Positions 4,675-8,587 of a stretch of DNA of 8,587 nucleotides are shown in pieces (the first letter of the stretch is position 1; every line of letters begins with the position of its first letter). The DNA comes from Clostridia bacterium. Lineage in GTDB: Bacteria > Bacillota > Clostridia > Oscillospirales > Acutalibacteraceae. The stretch spans positions 1 through 8,587 of the forward strand of contig CAAGBH010000057.1 of the NCBI GenBank assembly GCA_900768035.1, in the 5' to 3' direction. The position numbers were made by a program, and so were the translations under genes. A model generated the notes under the pieces. That model was given only the letters and a program-made list of their open reading frames with translations. It was not told the origin of the DNA and did no database searches.

Positions 4675-7600
4675 TTATAATGCTTTACCGAGTTCGTTTA
4701 CAAAATCCGACATTTTTTGGTTTTTAAGAAGTTTTATGATATAAACGGGTTTATCGGCGGCGTTAAGCATAAATCTGTTGCCGAAGTGCGCCGATAATTT
4801 AGCCATCACTTCACTCTCAATAGAGTTGATGTGCAGTACGGCAGAATTTGCCGTCCCTGTGATTTCAGCGATTTTTGAAGCGGCGGCTTTGTTTCTCAAA
4901 ATTGCAATGTCAATAAGACCCATAACAGATAACGGCGGTTCGCCGAAACGGTCGCAAAGTTCGTCGATAACGTCGCTTGCATCTTCGTCATTTCTGATAG
5001 CGGCAATTCGTTTATAAATTCCAAGTCTTGACGGCAGGGAAGAAATATAACTTTCGGGGATATGCGCCGAAACATTAAGGTCAACCGTGCAGGGTATATC
5101 GTCTTCGGGGATAACGCCGTTTTCTTCATTAACCGCTTGAGATAAAAGTTTCAGATACATATCATATCCGACAGATTCCATATTGCCGTGTTGCTCACCG
5201 CCTAAGATACTACCCGCACCCCTGATTTCAAGGTCTCGCATTGCAATTTTAAAACCTGAGCCAAACTCGGTAAATTCTCTTATAGCCTCAAGCCTTTTTG
5301 ATGCCACGTCAGACAGTTGTTTGTTTTGCCCGAAACAAAAATAAGCATAAGCACGACGGGGTGAACGCCCAACTCTGCCACGAAGTTGGTGAAGTTGGGA
5401 AAGACCCATTTTGTCGGCATCTTCAATTATAAGGGTGTTGGCGTTTTGAACATCAACCCCTGTTTCAATAATTGTGGTGCAGACGAGCAAATCAATTTCG
5501 TGTTCGAGCAGTTGTTTCCAAACATTCGAAAGTTCAGTTTCGGACATTTTTCCGTGCGCTATACCGATATTAATATCAGGTAGTTTTTGTTTGAGTTTTA
5601 AAGCGCAACGCTCAATGGTATCAACCCTGTTGTGAAGATAATAAACCTGACCGCCTCGGCGGATTTCTTTGTTTATAGCATCGCAAATAACACCCATATT
5701 CTGCTCTAAAACATAGGTTTGCACAGGGTGGCGGTCGCTTGGCGCTTCGTCTATTGAGGACATATCCCTAAGTCCGCTCATTGCCATATTCAATGTTCGG
5801 GGGATTGGCGTTGCCGAAAGGGTGAGAATATCCACAAAGGGATACTGTTCTTTCAGTTTTTCCTTTTGCGCCACACCGAAGCGCTGTTCTTCGTCGATAA
5901 TAACAAGCCCGATATTCTTAAATTTCACATCATTTGAAATAAGCCTGTGAGTACCGACAACCATATCAAGCCGACCGCATTTAAGGTCGGTTATTATTTT
6001 TTCTTGTTGTTTAGGGGTTACAAATCGGTTAAGTAGTTTAACCGTTACCGGCATATCGCCAAACCGTCTTACAATGGTGTTGTAGTGCTGCATTGCAAGG
6101 ATAGTTGTAGGCACTAATAATGCGCATTGTTTACCCTCGCTGATACATTTGAAAGCGGCTCGCAAAGCAACCTCTGTTTTGCCGAAACCAACATCACCGC
6201 AAAGCAGTCGGTCCATTGGAACTTCCCGTTCCATATCTTTTTTGATTTCGTCAATACAGCGTAATTGGTCGTCGGTTTCTTCATATTCGAAACGGCGTTC
6301 AAAGTCGTTTTGCAAATCGGTATCAGGGGAGAAAGCATAGCCCTTAACCGACATTCGCTTGGCATAAAGGGCGGTCAGTTGTTTTGCCATATCCTTGACG
6401 GCGGCTTTAACACGTTTTCGTGTTTTTTGCCATTCCATACCGCCTAAGCGGTTTATTTTAATATTTCCGTCATTGGCAGAGCCAATATATCTCGATACTA
6501 AATCGAGTTGGGTTACGGGGACATATAATACATCGCTTTTGGCGTATTTAATCTTTATATAGTCTTTGGTAACACCTGCGTTGGTGATGCGGTTTATACC
6601 ATCAAAAATACCGATTCCGTGTGATTCGTGAACAACATAATCGCCTTTTTTGAGTTGGTCTAAAGAGCCGATTTCTTCACCTTTTTTGCGGTGTTTTGGT
6701 TTCTTTTTGCGCTCAGATGCAATATATCGGTGGGTTATCAGCATAAATTTTTGGCTTGGAATTTCAAAACCGCTTGAAAGTCCGCCTGTGCCGACACACA
6801 CAAGACCTGATTTTACAGTTGGGTTTTCACTCAAAACTGCATTTATGCCTTTTTCTTGCAATGCGTTTGAAAGCACTTTTGCCGCACGCTGTTCGCCCGC
6901 TAAAATAACAACACTTCCACCGAGCGAGAGCATATAGGAAATGTCTTCAATCAGAACCGAAATGTCACCGCTCCAAGGGGTTGAACGCTTGAAAGAGAAG
7001 TTTATAATATCTTTGATTTTCAGTTCATAGGAAGTTCTTGGGAAGTTTTCCAAAATAACCGCTTTTTGAGTGAGGGCGAAAAATTCGTGTTTTTGAAGCC
7101 ACAGTTTAGCGGTTTTATGAGATAAAAAGCCTTCTTCAAGATAGTTTTCAATGTCAATTTTAGTCTGGGTTTCAATACTTTTAAAACGCTCTTGCATATT
7201 ACCACTGTCTGATAAAATAACAGTGGCATTTTCAAGATAATTGAAAATAGTGTTATCTTGGAAGATAAAAGGTATATAGCGGTCGGGCGGAATAGAAATA
7301 CCGCCTTTTAGAGCGTCAATATCGGCGTTTATTCTTGAAAGTTGCTTGTCGGTTAATTTTTTGTCCTTTGAATAGTTTTCCAAAGTTTCGAGTAGCGTTT
7401 TGGGGTTATATAAAACCTCGCAAGCGGGGGTTATTTCAATTTTATCTACAGTTTCAGTTCGGCGCTGGGTTTCGGTATCAAAGGCAGAAATGCAGTCAAT
7501 TTCGTCACCCCAAAATTCGATGCGGTAGGGGGTGGCGCTTGAAGTGGGGAAAATATCAAAAATTCCGCCTCGCAAGGCAAACTGTCCCTCGCCCTCGCAA

Positions 7601-8094
7601 AGTTCGCTTCGGGTGTAGCCCGAGTTCAAAAGTTTTTCGGTTAAAGTCTCAACTGAAAGACTATCACCGCTTTTTAGAGTGAAGTTTGCATTCTTGAAAC
7701 TTTCGGGCGGTAGGGTATACTGCAAAGCAGAGTCCAAAGATATTGTAACAACGCCGAAATCCCCGTCTAAAAGTTTAGACAGGGTGTAGGTACGTTTATG
7801 TTCATATTCTTTTGAGTAGCCTGTGATGTTGCCGATACAGTAGTCACGGGACGGGAAGTTAATGCAGTTTATCCCCATGGATATTAGGTCCTGGGTGAGT
7901 TCACTTGCACTGCTTTCGTCGGGGGTTATAACGGCAAACTTGCGTTTTGTTTGTTCGAATAATGCCGAAATTACCGCCGCTTTGTGCACTGCCGACAGTC
8001 CTGTACAGGCTACAGGCAACCGATTGTTATTTATATCGTTTAACAGGGATAAATAATCACGGTCACCGTTTAGTACAGCAGTCAGAAATTCCAT
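4675..8094 (-). CDS. mfd: Transcription-repair coupling factor Mfd
   Basis: 1139 residues, normal for the family. Mfd binds RNA polymerase stalled at DNA damage, pushes it forward with a dsDNA translocase, and recruits UvrA for nucleotide excision repair. Residues 1-~370 hold the UvrB-like module (LRGGIFDIFP at 174-183, FWGDEID at 194-200), without a Walker A motif as usual. The RNA polymerase-interacting CarD-like domain is at about 478-545 (KKGDYVVHESHGIGIFDGI). The RecG-like motor at about 600-960 has Walker A GDVGFGKTE (633-641), DEEQ (734-737), SAT (760-762) and motif VI QLRGRVGR (903-910). The C-terminal regulatory domain spans about 1000-1110. The start at 8094 is two bases after the pth stop, with no clear ribosome binding site of its own, which suggests translational coupling. 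Confidence 0.98.
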   Translation of the reverse strand: MEFLTAVLNGDRDYLSLLNDINNNRLPVACTGLSAVHKAAVISALFEQTKRKFAVITPDESSASELTQDLISMGINCINFPSRDYCIGNITGYSKEYEHKRTYTLSKLLDGDFGVVTISLDSALQYTLPPESFKNANFTLKSGDSLSVETLTEKLLNSGYTRSELCEGEGQFALRGGIFDIFPTSSATPYRIEFWGDEIDCISAFDTETQRRTETVDKIEITPACEVLYNPKTLLETLENYSKDKKLTDKQLSRINADIDALKGGISIPPDRYIPFIFQDNTIFNYLENATVILSDSGNMQERFKSIETQTKIDIENYLEEGFLSHKTAKLWLQKHEFFALTQKAVILENFPRTSYELKIKDIINFSFKRSTPWSGDISVLIEDISYMLSLGGSVVILAGEQRAAKVLSNALQEKGINAVLSENPTVKSGLVCVGTGGLSSGFEIPSQKFMLITHRYIASERKKKPKHRKKGEEIGSLDQLKKGDYVVHESHGIGIFDGINRITNAGVTKDYIKIKYAKSDVLYVPVTQLDLVSRYIGSANDGNIKINRLGGMEWQKTRKRVKAAVKDMAKQLTALYAKRMSVKGYAFSPDTDLQNDFERRFEYEETDDQLRCIDEIKKDMEREVPMDRLLCGDVGFGKTEVALRAAFKCISEGKQCALLVPTTILAMQHYNTIVRRFGDMPVTVKLLNRFVTPKQQEKIITDLKCGRLDMVVGTHRLISNDVKFKNIGLVIIDEEQRFGVAQKEKLKEQYPFVDILTLSATPIPRTLNMAMSGLRDMSSIDEAPSDRHPVQTYVLEQNMGVICDAINKEIRRGGQVYYLHNRVDTIERCALKLKQKLPDINIGIAHGKMSETELSNVWKQLLEHEIDLLVCTTIIETGVDVQNANTLIIEDADKMGLSQLHQLRGRVGRSPRRAYAYFCFGQNKQLSDVASKRLEAIREFTEFGSGFKIAMRDLEIRGAGSILGGEQHGNMESVGYDMYLKLLSQAVNEENGVIPEDDIPCTVDLNVSAHIPESYISSLPSRLGIYKRIAAIRNDEDASDVIDELCDRFGEPPLSVMGLIDIAILRNKAAASKIAEITGTANSAVLHINSIESEVMAKLSAHFGNRFMLNAADKPVYIIKLLKNQKMSDFVNELGKAL

Positions 8095-8096
8095 AA

Positions 8097-8587
8097 TCAG
8101 TTGTTGTATTTATTCATTGCTGAATCAATACCCTTTGTTATAATTTCCTTTATAGAAGCACTTGCTTTTTGAAGTGCTTTTTCAAGGTTTTCGGTATCTT
8201 CTTTCGGGAATTTTGATAAAACCCAGTTGGCTAAATCATAATTGGGGTGGGGTTTTGCGCCAACGCCGATTTTAATTCGGCAGATATTATCGTTACCCAA
8301 AAGTTCGATAATATCACGCATACCGTTGTGTCCGCCGTGAGAGCCTTTTCTTCGCATACGGATTTTACCCACATCAAGCGAAATATCGTCAAATATAATT
8401 ATTATCCGTTCTGTCGGGATTTTATAAAATTTCGCAATAGCCGAAACTGCAGAACCTGAATTATTCATAAAGGTTTGCGGTTTTGCCACAAGTATACGGT
8501 TTTTGCCGATTTTACATTCACCGAAAACCGCCTGCATTTTATTTTTATTAAATTCTCCGCCGTTTTCTTTCATAAAAAGGTCTGCCG
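8097..8587 (-). CDS. pth: Peptidyl-tRNA hydrolase, N-terminus outside the window
   Basis: Pth cleaves the ester bond of peptidyl-tRNAs that fall off ribosomes, freeing tRNA in the cytoplasm. The frame is open to the right edge. Counting from the ATG at 8573, which is almost surely internal, the piece shows KPQTFMNNSG (31-40), FDDISLDVGK (61-70, with Asp62 aligning to the catalytic-site Asp) and GSHGGHNGMRDI (77-88, substrate-binding His82-Asn83). About 30 residues, including the catalytic His of the RHN motif, lie beyond the edge. It ends in TGA two bases before mfd. The pth-mfd order is common in Firmicutes (in Bacillus with a small gene between). Confidence 0.95.
   Translation of the reverse strand, partial: ADLFMKENGGEFNKNKMQAVFGECKIGKNRILVAKPQTFMNNSGSAVSAIAKFYKIPTERIIIIFDDISLDVGKIRMRRKGSHGGHNGMRDIIELLGNDNICRIKIGVGAKPHPNYDLANWVLSKFPKEDTENLEKALQKASASIKEIITKGIDSAMNKYNN

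Overview
The window looks like a contig end from an AT-rich, low-G+C Gram-positive anaerobe of the Clostridia, possibly Oscillospiraceae/Ruminococcaceae. This rests on the gene set (pth-mfd-foldase lipoprotein, a DUF1292 protein, a U32 peptidase-family protein), strong AGGAGG-type ribosome binding sites, consensus sigma-A promoters and TAA-dominated stops. The taxonomic call is inference. The first 19 bases are Illumina adapter, so the left edge is an untrimmed assembly end.

Layout, left to right. (1) 20-327, + strand: the last ~100 codons of a U32 peptidase-family protein, ending at a near-perfect bidirectional terminator (329-362). (2) About 365-565, - strand: a GC-rich, strongly structured non-coding RNA of about 190-200 nt, with a 7+7 bp H-type pseudoknot and G-U pairs that fix its strand. 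The 6S and raiA-motif classes are the two candidates. Its upstream flank is a ~90-bp imperfect palindrome (569-658). (3) 709-2944, - strand: a complete type I ABC exporter half-transporter followed by a small acidic DUF1292 protein that appears to have its own promoter. (4) 2945-3525: about 580 bp without a normal gene. It holds a perfect 19-bp dyad abutting a perfect consensus promoter (TTGACA-17-TATAAT), an excellent Shine-Dalgarno sequence, several tiny ORFs of 2-13 codons preceded by repeated GGTGAT...ATG units, and a strong terminator. This orphan transcription unit is the least explained part of the window. (5) 3526-8587, - strand: pth (5' end outside the window), mfd (start 2 nt after the pth stop) and a PrsA/SurA-like lipoprotein with its own likely promoter.

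How the genes fit together. Pth recycles peptidyl-tRNA dropped from ribosomes, Mfd clears stalled RNA polymerase and recruits NER, and the lipoprotein is probably an extracytoplasmic folding factor. Together they form a housekeeping cluster. The ABC exporter and the orphan RNA unit are divergent, share a ~100-bp control region and may share an operator. No transposase, phage gene, CRISPR array, tRNA or rRNA was seen.
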